A stretch of DNA of 64,000 nt from Vibrio pelagius (GTDB lineage: Bacteria > Pseudomonadota > Gammaproteobacteria > Enterobacterales > Vibrionaceae): the NCBI RefSeq assembly GCF_024347575.1, contig NZ_AP025504.1, forward strand, positions 558,001 through 622,000. Reading direction: 5' to 3'. The first letter of the stretch is position 1. Each line of letters opens with the position of its first letter. Shown here one piece after another: positions 29,754 to 38,708 of this stretch. Position numbers and translations under genes: made by a program. Below the pieces are notes generated by a model. That model searched no databases. It was not told the origin of the DNA and saw nothing but the letters and a program-made list of their open reading frames with translations.

Positions 29754-31199
29754 TTACTCACGATAAAAAATTTGAGCAATGGCGCGCATTTTCTGAGGTA
29801 TTCGCTCCAAAGGAACATTTCCAAAGCCCAAAATTACAGCGCGCCAGTCACGGTCACTGTTTTTCGTGTATTCGTAAAAGCTAAACGGACGCACGACAAT
29901 GTTTTCTTTCTCCGCCCTTTCACTCCAATCTCGTTCCGAAATCCCGTCATACCACTTCACCGTCACATGCAGACCAGCCGCTTGGCTTATCACTTCAAGA
30001 TCTTGACCAAACTCATTCTCCAACGCTGCTAACATCGCTTCATGCTTCTGTTTGTAAAGGCGTCGCATTTTTCTAATGTGTCTTAATAGATCACCTTCAT
30101 TGATAAAGTCTGCCAACGCTTCCTGTGTATGCGTGGGTGAGTCGCCAGTAATAGCGTCTTTAATTTCTAAACAACGAGGGACCAACTGTTTGGGTACTAC
30201 CATGTAGCCAATTCTCAAACCGTTGAACATCACTTTGCTGAGCGAACCCACGTAAATCACCCGTTCGTCTTGCTCTAGCTTGCCTGCTAAGCCTTGCATA
30301 CTGGTGTAAGGACGGTGTGCAAACTGAAATTCACTATCGTAGTCATCTTCAATGATCCAAGCCCGATTCTGTTTTGCCCAATCAATGATCTTCAGTCTCT
30401 GCTCTATGGTAAGCGTAGTACCCATTGGGTACTGATTACTTGGTGTGACATAGAGTGCTTGAGCTTTACTCGCCAGTACTTTGTCCAAACACAACCCCTG
30501 CTTCTCACGCACCGGAACAGGCTGCATCCTGAGTTGTAAAAGGTCGATTATTTTATGTACTTGACGGTATCCAGGCTCCTCCATCAAGACCCCATCTCCC
30601 GCCTTAAGTGTCGCCATCAACGCGATTGAAAGCGCCTGTTGTGCACCAACCGTAATAATGATTCGACTGGAATCACAATGAACAGATCGGCTACTCGCCA
30701 AGTAATGACTCAAGGCCTTACGAAGTGCAATCGATCCTTGAACCTGTTGATTTCCCGCAAGGTTTAATCGCGTCACATGCCTCTGCAATAAGCGCTGCCA
30801 TTTAGCGAATGGAAAAGCTTGAAGATCGGGAACGCCGGGAGCAAAGCCATGATTCACATCAAAAGCCGGCTTTCCATTCACGTCATGTGATTCTTTGCTT
30901 ACCGTTTCCGATGGAGCATCTAACGCCCCTAGATAGTATTCGGGCTGTTCTATCGAAACAAAATAGCCTGCTCCTTTTCGGCTCTCTATATAACCTTCAC
31001 TCATTAATTGCTCGTAAGCAAAAATCACTGTGTTACGGCTGACATCAATCTCCAGAGCTAACTTGCGAGTAGAGGGAAGTTTATTCCCTTTGCTCCAAAA
31101 ACCACGCACGATCTTTTCCCGGATAGCATGAAATAAGGCGTTCTGACGTGTTGTTGTACTGAGATCTAATGACAGGTCTCCGATATCTATTGGCTGCAT
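29754..31199 (-). CDS. MocR-type GntR regulator with aminotransferase-like domain
   Basis: A 481-residue PLP-binding transcription factor. An N-terminal GntR winged helix (about 18-85; KLPSTRKLALEIDVSRNTV) is joined to a fold-type I aminotransferase domain with the PLP-lysine in YVGSLSKVMFNGLRIGYM and the Asp of IIEDDYDSEF. Members sense PLP, often with an amino acid, rather than catalyse. It is divergent from a PNPOx-like gene, and a long-spaced inverted repeat lies between them. PdxR is possible, but no PLP-synthase genes adjoin it, so I give no symbol. Confidence 0.9.
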   Translation of the reverse strand: MQPIDIGDLSLDLSTTTRQNALFHAIREKIVRGFWSKGNKLPSTRKLALEIDVSRNTVIFAYEQLMSEGYIESRKGAGYFVSIEQPEYYLGALDAPSETVSKESHDVNGKPAFDVNHGFAPGVPDLQAFPFAKWQRLLQRHVTRLNLAGNQQVQGSIALRKALSHYLASSRSVHCDSSRIIITVGAQQALSIALMATLKAGDGVLMEEPGYRQVHKIIDLLQLRMQPVPVREKQGLCLDKVLASKAQALYVTPSNQYPMGTTLTIEQRLKIIDWAKQNRAWIIEDDYDSEFQFAHRPYTSMQGLAGKLEQDERVIYVGSLSKVMFNGLRIGYMVVPKQLVPRCLEIKDAITGDSPTHTQEALADFINEGDLLRHIRKMRRLYKQKHEAMLAALENEFGQDLEVISQAAGLHVTVKWYDGISERDWSERAEKENIVVRPFSFYEYTKNSDRDWRAVILGFGNVPLERIPQKMRAIAQIFYRE

Positions 31200-31249
31200 A
31201 ACTGGATCTAAACACTCTTTAAAAGTGGCTCTATTTATGTATCCAGTTA
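31199..31249. promoter_or_regulatory. Inverted repeat in the divergent mocR-PNPOx promoter region
   Basis: TAACTGGAT (31199-31207) and ATCCAGTTA (31241-31249) are a perfect 9-base inverted repeat separated by 33 bases, so the centres lie 42 bases or about four helical turns apart. This fits a MocR dimer gripping two distant half sites. Operator assignment is inference. Confidence 0.5.
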
Positions 31250-31289
31250 ACCGTTAGATTGAATAAAAAGCAATCATGGAGATGTCATT

Positions 31290-31970
31290 ATGTTATCGAG
31301 AACCAACAGAACAACGATTAAGAAAGGAACTCACAAAGCAGAGTTCGAACAGCACAAGCTATACGACATCATTGATGAAAGCCTCATTGCCCACATCGCC
31401 TTAGACGGAGATCAAGGTCCGGTAGTGATCCCTATGTTGGCATGGCGTGTTGACAACCATGTCTACATCCACGGCGCAAAAAACAGCCGTCTACTAAAAG
31501 GGCTAAAAACAGGGGCTCAGACTTGCCTAACCTTCACCCTGTTTGACGGCTGGGTATTAGCACGTTCGGCTTTTCATCACAGTGCTCACTATCGTTCTGC
31601 GGTGGTATTTGGATCATTTGAAATCATTGACGACGCCGACGAGAAAGACAGACTACTCAATCATTTCATTGAACAGATAGCGCCAGGTCGAACAAAAGAA
31701 GTGCGTCTGAGTAGCCCGAGAGAACTTGCGGCCACAGAGCTACTCGCCATTCCGTTGACAGAGGCCTCGGTTAAAATTGGTAAGCACGGCGTTAACGACG
31801 ATGAAGCTGACCTCGACATTCCCGTTTGGGCAGGAGTACTGCCTTATAGAACCGTCGTAGGTCCACTCGAAACCGTACCTGAACTAGAAGGTAAGATAGA
31901 TCTGCCGGACTATTCAGCAGCCTACGGCTCTCGTTGGAGTAATGCGCCGAACAGCAGTAACAGCAAGTAG
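31290..31970 (+). CDS. Pyridoxamine 5'-phosphate oxidase-like flavin protein
   Basis: A 226-residue split-barrel protein of the PNPOx-like/NimA type. HIALDGDQGPVVIPML and VYIHGAKNSRLLKGLKTGAQTCLTF form the flavin-binding barrel, and FHHSAHYRSAVVFGSFEIID follows. These proteins bind FMN, F420 or heme; the reaction is not set by sequence. It is divergent from the MocR gene, a common pairing, and probably its target. No vitamin B6 synthesis role is implied. Confidence 0.8.
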   Translation: MLSRTNRTTIKKGTHKAEFEQHKLYDIIDESLIAHIALDGDQGPVVIPMLAWRVDNHVYIHGAKNSRLLKGLKTGAQTCLTFTLFDGWVLARSAFHHSAHYRSAVVFGSFEIIDDADEKDRLLNHFIEQIAPGRTKEVRLSSPRELAATELLAIPLTEASVKIGKHGVNDDEADLDIPVWAGVLPYRTVVGPLETVPELEGKIDLPDYSAAYGSRWSNAPNSSNSK

Positions 31971-31982
31971 CACTGAAGCCAC

Positions 31983-32990
31983 TTAGAAATGAGCTCGAAA
32001 ACGATCGCGATACTGCCTGGGTGTTAAGCCTCTATGTTTTTTAAACATGCGGTTAAAGCTCGCTGTATTGGTGTAGCCAAGGCGTGTCGCGATCTCATTG
32101 ATGGGTGTGGAATACCGCAATAGTTCAACCGCCACGTTACTCAACACATAACCGGTAATGGTTGAGAACGTGACGCCTAGACGATTCAATCGCCTCTGAA
32201 ATTGCTGCTCAGATAACCCAAGCAAGGAAGAAACCTTGGCAAGCGTTGGTAAACCAAAATGCCGACTGTAATTGATCATTTCGTAAATCACCTTATGCTC
32301 ATCTTCAGCATCAGGCATATTTAGGTAATTATCCAAATCATGGTAATTCATGGCTAAGTTAGCACGCCCGGTAGAGCGAACTTGATTGACAGATAACCTC
32401 AGATTACTAGGCAACCACACTTCGGTTCTCGGTTGTCCCCATTGAATTGGGCAATCGAAGTAAGCTTGATAAACCTCGACATTTTTACGATGGCCAGCAA
32501 TACACACTGCCGCAGGCTTGAAATCGTGACCAAGATACATGCGCAATATCTTCGTCATGAAAATAGCGACTCGAATGGAGTCGTGAACCTTACCCTTATC
32601 ACTGTATGCCGGGTTCTCGTAACACCATTTAATCAGAGGTCCTACTTCCGCTCCATAGAGATACGCACCAGACTGTAAACAATGAAGGCTTAGATTTATT
32701 CTGCGAATAGTCGAAGCCAAATCATGCCCAGAGAAGAACCAATTCGCCAGTGGTCCCGCCTTCTCAATATCAACCTTTTGTCCTATTTGTAAAATGATGT
32801 CTGGGTTTTGTGTCCGTTGCTCTAAGTTGTGATACCACTCATCCACTTCTCTCACTGGTATCAGGTTCATCGGATTATCAAACACCGATCTAGGAATACC
32901 TAAGCTCTCAATGTGTTCTACCTCATTTGCTGCGACTTGCTGATAAATACTGAATATACCCAGAGCACGCAAAAAGTTAACGTTATGCAC
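31983..32990 (-). CDS. AraC-family transcriptional regulator
   Basis: A 335-residue regulator with an N-terminal ligand domain of the Arabinose_bd type (about 20-200) and a C-terminal double helix-turn-helix (about 235-330). The second recognition helix and signature IATRLGYTNTASFNRMFKKHRGLTPRQYR are intact. Related members control amino acid, mycobactin or quorum-linked genes; the target is unknown. It converges on the PNPOx-like gene with only 12 bases between stops and is divergent from the yiaW-like gene. Confidence 0.88.
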   Translation of the reverse strand: MHNVNFLRALGIFSIYQQVAANEVEHIESLGIPRSVFDNPMNLIPVREVDEWYHNLEQRTQNPDIILQIGQKVDIEKAGPLANWFFSGHDLASTIRRINLSLHCLQSGAYLYGAEVGPLIKWCYENPAYSDKGKVHDSIRVAIFMTKILRMYLGHDFKPAAVCIAGHRKNVEVYQAYFDCPIQWGQPRTEVWLPSNLRLSVNQVRSTGRANLAMNYHDLDNYLNMPDAEDEHKVIYEMINYSRHFGLPTLAKVSSLLGLSEQQFQRRLNRLGVTFSTITGYVLSNVAVELLRYSTPINEIATRLGYTNTASFNRMFKKHRGLTPRQYRDRFRAHF

Positions 32991-33146
32991 TAAACCACCA
33001 ACCCATCAGAGAAACGAAACAATTTTAATATCATAAATTACAGATCTCATCAAAAGAACGCACATAGAGAAATAATCTGTATCTTTACAACCGTATCATC
33101 TGACATAGCTCACAATTGCGTGTCTTAGTTAACATAGGGTTTATCA

Positions 33147-33497
33147 ATGAGTCTTCTTAGTGTCCCGTTTGTTGGAACCAGTGCCGATACAGCACTTCAC
33201 GTTGTAGCCGGAATTGTGCTTATCGCGACGATTGCTGCTGCAGGTTACGGTTTCTGGCGAGTTCATGAATTGCCAATTAATAAAGCGCACAGTAAAGAAC
33301 ATCACCAACTGGGGCTGATCACTGCGCTCACCTGGATCGGGTTTATCTGGCATTGGGTATGGGTACTGGCTGTGATCCTCGCATTTGTCGACATGGAAAA
33401 AGCAATCATCAATTTGCGGGATACTTGGCGAGCACCCTCGCCAGAGAAAACAGCAGATCAAGAGAATGAGAATAACAAGGAGACACCAGCATGTTAG
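33147..33497 (+). CDS. yiaW: DUF3302 inner-membrane protein, YiaW-like
   Basis: A 116-residue protein with hydrophobic segments at about 15-38, 54-70 and 68-82. The cytoplasmic tail is charged and rich in Glu and Asn. It corresponds to E. coli YiaW, which is always paired with the HlyD-like YiaV. The stop codon lies inside the start of the next gene (seven-base overlap), so the two are translationally coupled. Function unknown; by context it is an accessory of a membrane-fusion protein. Confidence 0.8.
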   Translation: MSLLSVPFVGTSADTALHVVAGIVLIATIAAAGYGFWRVHELPINKAHSKEHHQLGLITALTWIGFIWHWVWVLAVILAFVDMEKAIINLRDTWRAPSPEKTADQENENNKETPAC

Positions 33498-34714
33498 AAG
33501 GTTTAGCTATTTGGGCTCTTTTCATTTATCTGCTTAGATTAGTCGGTATGCCTTGGAACAAGGGAACCAAAGCGTTCGCTTACTTAGGGGGTACATCGTG
33601 GTTGCTGTTTGTATGGGTTGGATTGATTAACTATACCCCGATGGATCTGTCGGGCGGCTCAGTGGTTCAATCACCACATATTCAATTGCGACCAGATTCG
33701 ACTGCAGTGTCTGGTAAAACAACTAAGGTTCATATCACGCCAAACCAAGATGTAAAAGAAGGTCAGCTAATCTATGAAATTGATGACACCAAATATGTTA
33801 TCGCTCGTGACAAGGCAAAGATCCAACTTGAATCTGCGCAGGTTGCTCTAGAAACTGCTCATCAAGAAGTCGATATCGCGAAGATTTCGTATCAGTCGTC
33901 ACTTGAAGATATCCATTCAACTGAAGCAAAAATTGAATCTGCGAAAACCGACCTTGTATTGCAAGAAAAGACTCTTAAGCGTTATTTACGCCAGAACAGC
34001 GTGGTAGAGCATACGATTACGGAATCGGACATCGATCAACAAACCGCTACTGTCGATTTGGCCAAACACAGCCTAACCACATTGAAGTCTGAACTTAGTA
34101 AGAAAAAGGTCGATGCCGAAAACGCTAAACTCAATATTCAAAAAGCAGAAACCAATGTCACTAAAAAGCAGACTGATGTGGACACAGCTAGCTCTACATT
34201 AGCTCAAGCGGAATGGGATCTAAAAAGCACTAAGGTGACCGCCCCAACAGACGGCTTTGTTACCAACTTTATTCTTCGTGAAGGTCAACGTGTTTCGATG
34301 ATGCCACGTATTCAGATGTACACCGAAGAGAAGTACGTACTGATGCGAGTGAATCACCAAGCGATTCGGAACATTAAAGTGGGTCAGCCTGCGGAGTTTG
34401 CGACAGCGGTATACCCAGGTAAGATCTTTTCGGCAACCGTTGAAGGCATTGTCGAGGCGACTGGCGAAGCGCAAGCAACGCTATTAGGTATGGACGAATC
34501 GGTTAGAACAACGACAGGCAAGAACCTACAGAACAAGCATCATTTCGTTCGTTTGAAGATTGAGGAAACGGAAGGCTATGACATCCCCGTCGGATCAGTT
34601 GGCCTTGCATGGGTAAGTGGCGAGAAACCCATTAGTTTTATGGCATTCTTAGACGCCATACGTGGCATCATTATTCGAATGAAATCTCAGCTGTACTTCT
34701 TCTACTCGATATAA
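33491..34714 (+). CDS. yiaV: HlyD-family membrane fusion protein, YiaV-like
   Basis: Periplasmic adaptor of 407 residues. Two hydrophobic segments at the N-terminus (about 4-20 and 30-46) anchor it. A split biotinyl-lipoyl domain (VSGKTTKVHITPNQDVKEGQ and TKVTAPTDGFVTNFILREGQRV) brackets a long alpha-hairpin of about 110 residues (about 105-235), and beta-barrel sequences follow. The pair YiaW/YiaV lacks a dedicated transporter or outer-membrane channel here. It may serve lipid or drug export. Confidence 0.85.
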   Translation: MLEGLAIWALFIYLLRLVGMPWNKGTKAFAYLGGTSWLLFVWVGLINYTPMDLSGGSVVQSPHIQLRPDSTAVSGKTTKVHITPNQDVKEGQLIYEIDDTKYVIARDKAKIQLESAQVALETAHQEVDIAKISYQSSLEDIHSTEAKIESAKTDLVLQEKTLKRYLRQNSVVEHTITESDIDQQTATVDLAKHSLTTLKSELSKKKVDAENAKLNIQKAETNVTKKQTDVDTASSTLAQAEWDLKSTKVTAPTDGFVTNFILREGQRVSMMPRIQMYTEEKYVLMRVNHQAIRNIKVGQPAEFATAVYPGKIFSATVEGIVEATGEAQATLLGMDESVRTTTGKNLQNKHHFVRLKIEETEGYDIPVGSVGLAWVSGEKPISFMAFLDAIRGIIIRMKSQLYFFYSI

Positions 34715-34799
34715 CGGACCAGTACTTCCAAACTAAAGAGTAACAAGGTCAATATTTGACAGGCATTTTCCTACTCAACACATTGCATTTGTAAGCTAT

Positions 34800-34825
34800 T
34801 TGCAATTTGGAGTTGCAAATTGCAA
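34800..34825 (+). promoter_or_regulatory. Tandem LuxO-type binding sites upstream of qrr (left copy)
   Basis: TTGCAAATTGCAA (34813-34825) matches the LuxO consensus TTGCAWWWTGCAA exactly, and the preceding 13 bases from 34800 match 11 of 13. They end about 88 bases before the RNA start, an enhancer-like distance suitable for a sigma-54 activator. Confidence 0.88.
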
Positions 34826-34886
34826 AATCCAAGGTCAACTACGCATCAAATTGATATAAAACAGCCGAAAATGGGCCTGTAAAAGT

Positions 34887-34903
34887 TGGCACACTATCTG
34901 CAT
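34887..34903 (+). promoter_or_regulatory. Sigma-54 promoter of qrr (left copy)
   Basis: TGGCACACTATCTGCA has GG at -24 and GC at -12 with the correct ten-base separation. It places the RNA start at about 34913, one or two bases before the first conserved stem. Confidence 0.9.
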
Positions 34904-34912
34904 ATCATATAG

Positions 34913-35020
34913 CGACCCTTCTTAAGCCGAGGGTCACCTAGCCAACTGACGTTGTTAGTGAACCTTTATTGTTCACACTATATATAAGCCAATTGCCATT
35001 TTGCAGTTGGCTATTTTTTT
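34913..35020 (+). ncRNA. qrr: Qrr quorum-regulatory small RNA, left copy
   Basis: Hfq-dependent sRNA that pairs with luxR/hapR-type, aphA, luxO and other mRNAs at low cell density. The first stem is GACCCT/AGGGTC around TCTTAAGCCG, the invariant pairing core is CTAGCCAACTGACGTTGTTA, then a GTGAAC/GTTCAC stem and a terminator AGCCAATTGC/GCAGTTGGCT with seven T. The first stem has the longer form, including the nine bases that Qrr1 lacks, so this is a Qrr2-5-type RNA expected to regulate aphA. The number within the family cannot be assigned from this window. About 108 nt. Confidence 0.95.
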
Positions 35021-35114
35021 ATCTAAAACCTTGCAACAATTTACAGACATCCGTTCATTCCAATAACAAGTTATTTTTATAACCAATCCCTTCCAAAAGA
35101 AACATAACTACTAG

Positions 35115-35130
35115 TAGAAAACGTTTTCGT
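35115..35130 (+). promoter_or_regulatory. PurR-like operator upstream of codBA
   Basis: GAAAACGTTTTC is a perfect 12-base palindrome inside a 16-base window that matches ACGAAAACGTTTTCGT at 14 positions. codBA is a PurR target in E. coli, so a purine-responsive operator is expected here. The site is about 190 bases before codB. Confidence 0.7.
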
Positions 35131-35321
35131 TATAAATAATTCAAAAAAACAAGAACCACTAACTAATTGTTTGTATTGAAAATAAAAACACCACGCTGAT
35201 TTTTAAACAACTTAATGACAAAAACATCATTGACTCTGTGGTTTATATCACCATAATGCGCACGTTTGTCTGAAATATGACGGGCGTAATTAATTTAATT
35301 GATCAATTGCGGAGGTAAAAT

Positions 35322-36560
35322 ATGGCTGCGGATAACAACTACAGTCTAGGGCCGGTTCCAACATCGGCTAGGAAAGGAGTCGCTTCATTAACAATGGTAA
35401 TGTTAGGTTTGACTTTCTTCTCCGCAAGTATGTGGACAGGCGGTTCACTCGGTACTGGTCTCACCTTCAATGATTTCTTCCTCGCCGTTCTCATTGGCAA
35501 TCTAATCCTTGGTATTTACACTTCTTTTCTTGGCTACATCGGCTCTTCTACTGGCCTCTCAACTCACCTTCTCGCTCGATTCTCTTTTGGTACTAAAGGC
35601 TCTTGGCTTCCTTCTGCTCTCCTTGGCGGCACACAAGTAGGCTGGTTCGGCGTTGGCGTAGCAATGTTCGCAATCCCTGTACAAAAAGCGACCGGCATCG
35701 ATACCAACACCCTAATTATCGTTTCTGGTTTATTGATGACGGCGACAGTGTATTTTGGTATCAAAGCATTGATGGTCTTATCGGCAGTTGCTGTTCCTGC
35801 AATTGCAATCTTAGGTGGCTACTCAGTGATGACGGCTGTAGATAGCGTTGGCGGCTTGGAACAACTTCAGCTTATCAAACCAGAAACACCAATGGACTTC
35901 TCAATGGCGCTCGCTATGGTTGTAGGCTCTTTCGTTAGTGCAGGTACGCTCACTGCCGATTTTGTGCGCTTTGGTAAAAAACCTGCAAGCGCAGTGCTGG
36001 TTACTATGATCGCTTTCTTCATCGGTAACTCGCTAATGTTCATTTTTGGGGCAGCGGGTGCGGCGGCAACAGGCCAGTCTGACATCTCTGATGTGATGAT
36101 CGCTCAAGGTCTACTGCTTCCTGCTATTATCGTGTTAGGTCTGAACATTTGGACGACCAATGAAAACGCGCTGTATGCATCGGGTCTAGGTTTCTCAAAC
36201 ATCACAGGTCGCTCTAGTACACTAATGTCGATCATTAACGGCATCATCGGTACGATTTTCGCACTCTGGTTATACAACAACTTTGTAGGTTGGCTAACGT
36301 TCCTATCGTTAGCGATACCACCGATTGGTGGTGTAATCATCTCCGATTTCTTTGCTAACCGTAAACGCTACAAAGATTTTGCAAAAGCAGAGTTCCAAAC
36401 CGTGAATTGGGCTGGCATTATCGCGGTTGCAATTGGTGTTGCTGCAGGTCACTTCCTACCAGGTGTTGTTCCTATCAACGCTGTATTAGGCGGTGCTATT
36501 AGCTACCTAGTGCTCAACCCTTTTATCAACAAAAACGCTATGAAATCTCAGACGGCTTAA
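35322..36560 (+). CDS. codB: Cytosine permease CodB
   Basis: Cytosine:proton or cation symporter of the NCS1 family, 412 residues with about twelve membrane helices. It follows CodB through VPTSARKGVASLTMVMLGLTFFSASMWTGG, the first-helix loop SLGTGLTFNDFF, and GGTQVGWFGVGVAMF. GGAGG lies close before the ATG. The next gene, cytosine deaminase, begins nine bases after the stop, forming the classic codBA salvage operon. Confidence 0.95.
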   Translation: MAADNNYSLGPVPTSARKGVASLTMVMLGLTFFSASMWTGGSLGTGLTFNDFFLAVLIGNLILGIYTSFLGYIGSSTGLSTHLLARFSFGTKGSWLPSALLGGTQVGWFGVGVAMFAIPVQKATGIDTNTLIIVSGLLMTATVYFGIKALMVLSAVAVPAIAILGGYSVMTAVDSVGGLEQLQLIKPETPMDFSMALAMVVGSFVSAGTLTADFVRFGKKPASAVLVTMIAFFIGNSLMFIFGAAGAAATGQSDISDVMIAQGLLLPAIIVLGLNIWTTNENALYASGLGFSNITGRSSTLMSIINGIIGTIFALWLYNNFVGWLTFLSLAIPPIGGVIISDFFANRKRYKDFAKAEFQTVNWAGIIAVAIGVAAGHFLPGVVPINAVLGGAISYLVLNPFINKNAMKSQTA

Positions 36561-36569
36561 GGAAAAACT

Positions 36570-37847
36570 ATGACTACTTTATTGATCAAGAACGCGAAGC
36601 TTCAAGACCAAGATGGCTTGAAACAAATTCTGATTGAAAATGGTCAATTCAGTCGCATTCTAGACAATGATGATCAGATTGCTCATCAAGGCGACACTCT
36701 CGACGCTCAAGGTGGCATTGCGGTTACTCCTTTTTGTGAACCACACATCCACCTTGATACGACTCAGACAGCCGGTGAACCAAACTGGAATATCTCAGGT
36801 ACGCTTTTTGAAGGTATCGAACGCTGGGCGGAGCGCAAAGAGTTACTGTCAATCGAAGACGTAAAAGCGCGCGCGAAACAAACACTGAAATGGCAAATTG
36901 CTAACGGTGTGCAACACGTTCGAACTCACGTCGATGTTTCAGACCCGACACTTATCGCGCTTAAAGCGATGATTGACGTTCGTGAAGAGATGAAAGAGTG
37001 GGTTGACATCCAGATCGTTGCATTCCCTCAAGAAGGCATTCTTTCTTACCCGAACGGCAAAGAGCTGCTTGAAGAGGCGGTTCAGCTCGGTGCCGATGTC
37101 ATCGGTGCGATTCCTCATTTCGAATTCACTCGTGAATACGGCGTTGAGTCTCTCCATTATGTATTTGAACTTGCACGTAAATATGACCGCCTAATTGACG
37201 TTCACTGTGACGAAATCGATGACGAACAGTCTCGCTTCGTTGAAACCTTAGCCGCTCTTGCACATAAGTTTGACATGGGTGACAAAGTTACGGCGAGCCA
37301 CACGACCGCAATGGGTTCTTACAATGGTGCTTACGCCTCTCGCCTATTCCGCCTCCTACGTATGTCAGGGATCAACTTCGTAGCAAACCCATTAGTGAAC
37401 ATTCACTTACAAGGCCGATTCGATGATTACCCGAAACGCCGAGGTGTAACACGAGTAAAAGAGATGCTCGCTTCAAACATCAACGTCTGTTTTGGTCACG
37501 ACGATGTTTTTGACCCGTGGTATCCACTGGGTACAGCGAATATGCTGCAAGTACTGCATATGGGTCTGCACGTAACGCAGGTGATGGGTTACGATCAAAT
37601 CAACCAATCATTAGATTTGATCAGCAAGAACTCAGCTCGCACACTGAATATCCAAGATCAGTTTGGCATTGAAGTGGGTAAACCTGGCAGCCTGTTGATT
37701 CTTCCTGCTGACAATGGTTTTGATGCTGTGCGTCGCCAAGTACCGGTTCAGTACTCTGTGCGACATGGTAAGGTGATCGCAGAAACACAGCTTGCGCAAA
37801 CCAAAATCAACCTAGATAAATCAGAAGCAATTAACTTTAAACGTTAG
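36570..37847 (+). CDS. codA: Cytosine deaminase CodA
   Basis: Converts cytosine to uracil and ammonia for pyrimidine salvage and nitrogen supply. An amidohydrolase of 425 residues that follows E. coli CodA closely throughout. Metal ligands are H59 and H61 in EPHIHLD, the His of [11 protein letters not shown] (about 212) and the Asp of [11 protein letters not shown] (about 311); the catalytic Glu is in the HCDE motif. Substrate-contacting QTAGEPNW and SHTTAM are present. GGAAAA precedes the ATG. Operon with codB. Confidence 0.97.
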   Translation: MTTLLIKNAKLQDQDGLKQILIENGQFSRILDNDDQIAHQGDTLDAQGGIAVTPFCEPHIHLDTTQTAGEPNWNISGTLFEGIERWAERKELLSIEDVKARAKQTLKWQIANGVQHVRTHVDVSDPTLIALKAMIDVREEMKEWVDIQIVAFPQEGILSYPNGKELLEEAVQLGADVIGAIPHFEFTREYGVESLHYVFELARKYDRLIDVHCDEIDDEQSRFVETLAALAHKFDMGDKVTASHTTAMGSYNGAYASRLFRLLRMSGINFVANPLVNIHLQGRFDDYPKRRGVTRVKEMLASNINVCFGHDDVFDPWYPLGTANMLQVLHMGLHVTQVMGYDQINQSLDLISKNSARTLNIQDQFGIEVGKPGSLLILPADNGFDAVRRQVPVQYSVRHGKVIAETQLAQTKINLDKSEAINFKR

Positions 37848-37864
37848 TATCGTCTACACTGATA

Positions 37865-37892
37865 GGAAAGGAGCGGGTGCGCTTCCTTTTTG
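37865..37892 (+). terminator. Rho-independent terminator of codBA
   Basis: AAGGAGCG pairs with CGCTTCCTT (one bulged base), followed by TTTTTG. It lies 20 bases after the codA stop. Confidence 0.75.
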
Positions 37893-38202
37893 TTTGTCGA
37901 TTAGAGTGAAAAAGTAGCCGCTGAAAATGCAGCAAGCCCTTATTTTTTCGGCCCTAAGAGGCAAAAAAGTCGCCAAATTCGTAATGAATGTGTGTACAAA
38001 GATGCAGACTGTGTTAACATGCTCTTGCTCTGTTAGCCGGAGTTATTTAAGTTAGAACCAAAGTAAAATTGACAAGTAAAATCGTTACCCGTTTTTGTAA
38101 GTAGTTTTTCCTTATTTCTTAGCAATATTAAATAATTCAATTATCAGCGCATTGCATTAATGCAATCAACAATTTAGTAATTTTTTGAATAAGGGACAAA
38201 TT
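37893..38202. promoter_or_regulatory. Promoter region and probable long 5' leader of the cold-shock gene
   Basis: About 310 AT-rich bases without an ORF. cspA-type genes carry long structured leaders, and the length and T-rich stretches here fit that. A TTGACA hexamer at 38069-38074 could be a -35 box, but no good -10 follows at the usual distance. I cannot place the start site. Confidence 0.45.
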
Positions 38203-38415
38203 ATGTCTAACACAAATACTGGTACTGTAAAATGGTTTAACGAAGAGAAAGGTTTCGGCTTCATTTCTCAAGATAACGGCGGTGCTGACGTATTCGTTCA
38301 CTTCCGTGCTATCGTTTCTGAAGGTTTCAAAACTCTGAAAGAAGGCCAAAAGGTTTCTTTCGAAGTTGAAAACGGTCAAAAAGGCCTACAAGCAGCTAAC
38401 GTTGTTGCTCAATAA
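38203..38415 (+). CDS. cspA: Cold-shock domain protein, CspA family
   Basis: A 70-residue single cold-shock domain that binds single-stranded RNA and DNA and melts mRNA structure. RNP1 (KGFGFIS) and RNP2 (VFVHF) are perfect, and [14 protein letters not shown] is the family start. The frame opens six codons upstream, but AGGGA six bases before the ATG at 38203 and the family N-terminus fix the start. Codon bias is strong, as expected for an abundant protein. Whether it is cold-induced, rather than constitutive like CspE, is not settled by sequence. Confidence 0.93.
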   Translation: MSNTNTGTVKWFNEEKGFGFISQDNGGADVFVHFRAIVSEGFKTLKEGQKVSFEVENGQKGLQAANVVAQ

Positions 38416-38438
38416 TAGCTTTTAGCTAAAAAGATTTT

Positions 38439-38469
38439 AAAGCGCTGGTTTCTACCGGCGCTTTTTTGT
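38439..38469 (+). terminator. Rho-independent terminator of the cold-shock gene
   Basis: AAAGCGC pairs with GCGCTTT around TGGTTTCTACCG (which itself can pair), then T tract. Confidence 0.88.
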
Positions 38470-38708
38470 TTCTGCTCGCCCCCTTTATCACTCTCGCCCA
38501 GATCTACTTGTTGCGCCAACATCTCATAGCCTCGTTTGGTGATGCTTTACTCAACAAACACTTAAAAACATAAAAGCCTCAAAAAAATAGGGTAATTTAT
38601 ATAACCCGCATCCATTAATTGCATAATTTTTAAAGCAAATAGAGTGAAAATCCGCTAGTCTTGAATCCACGTTAGATTTAGCTGGTTTACATATCTGCAA
38701 GTAAGATA

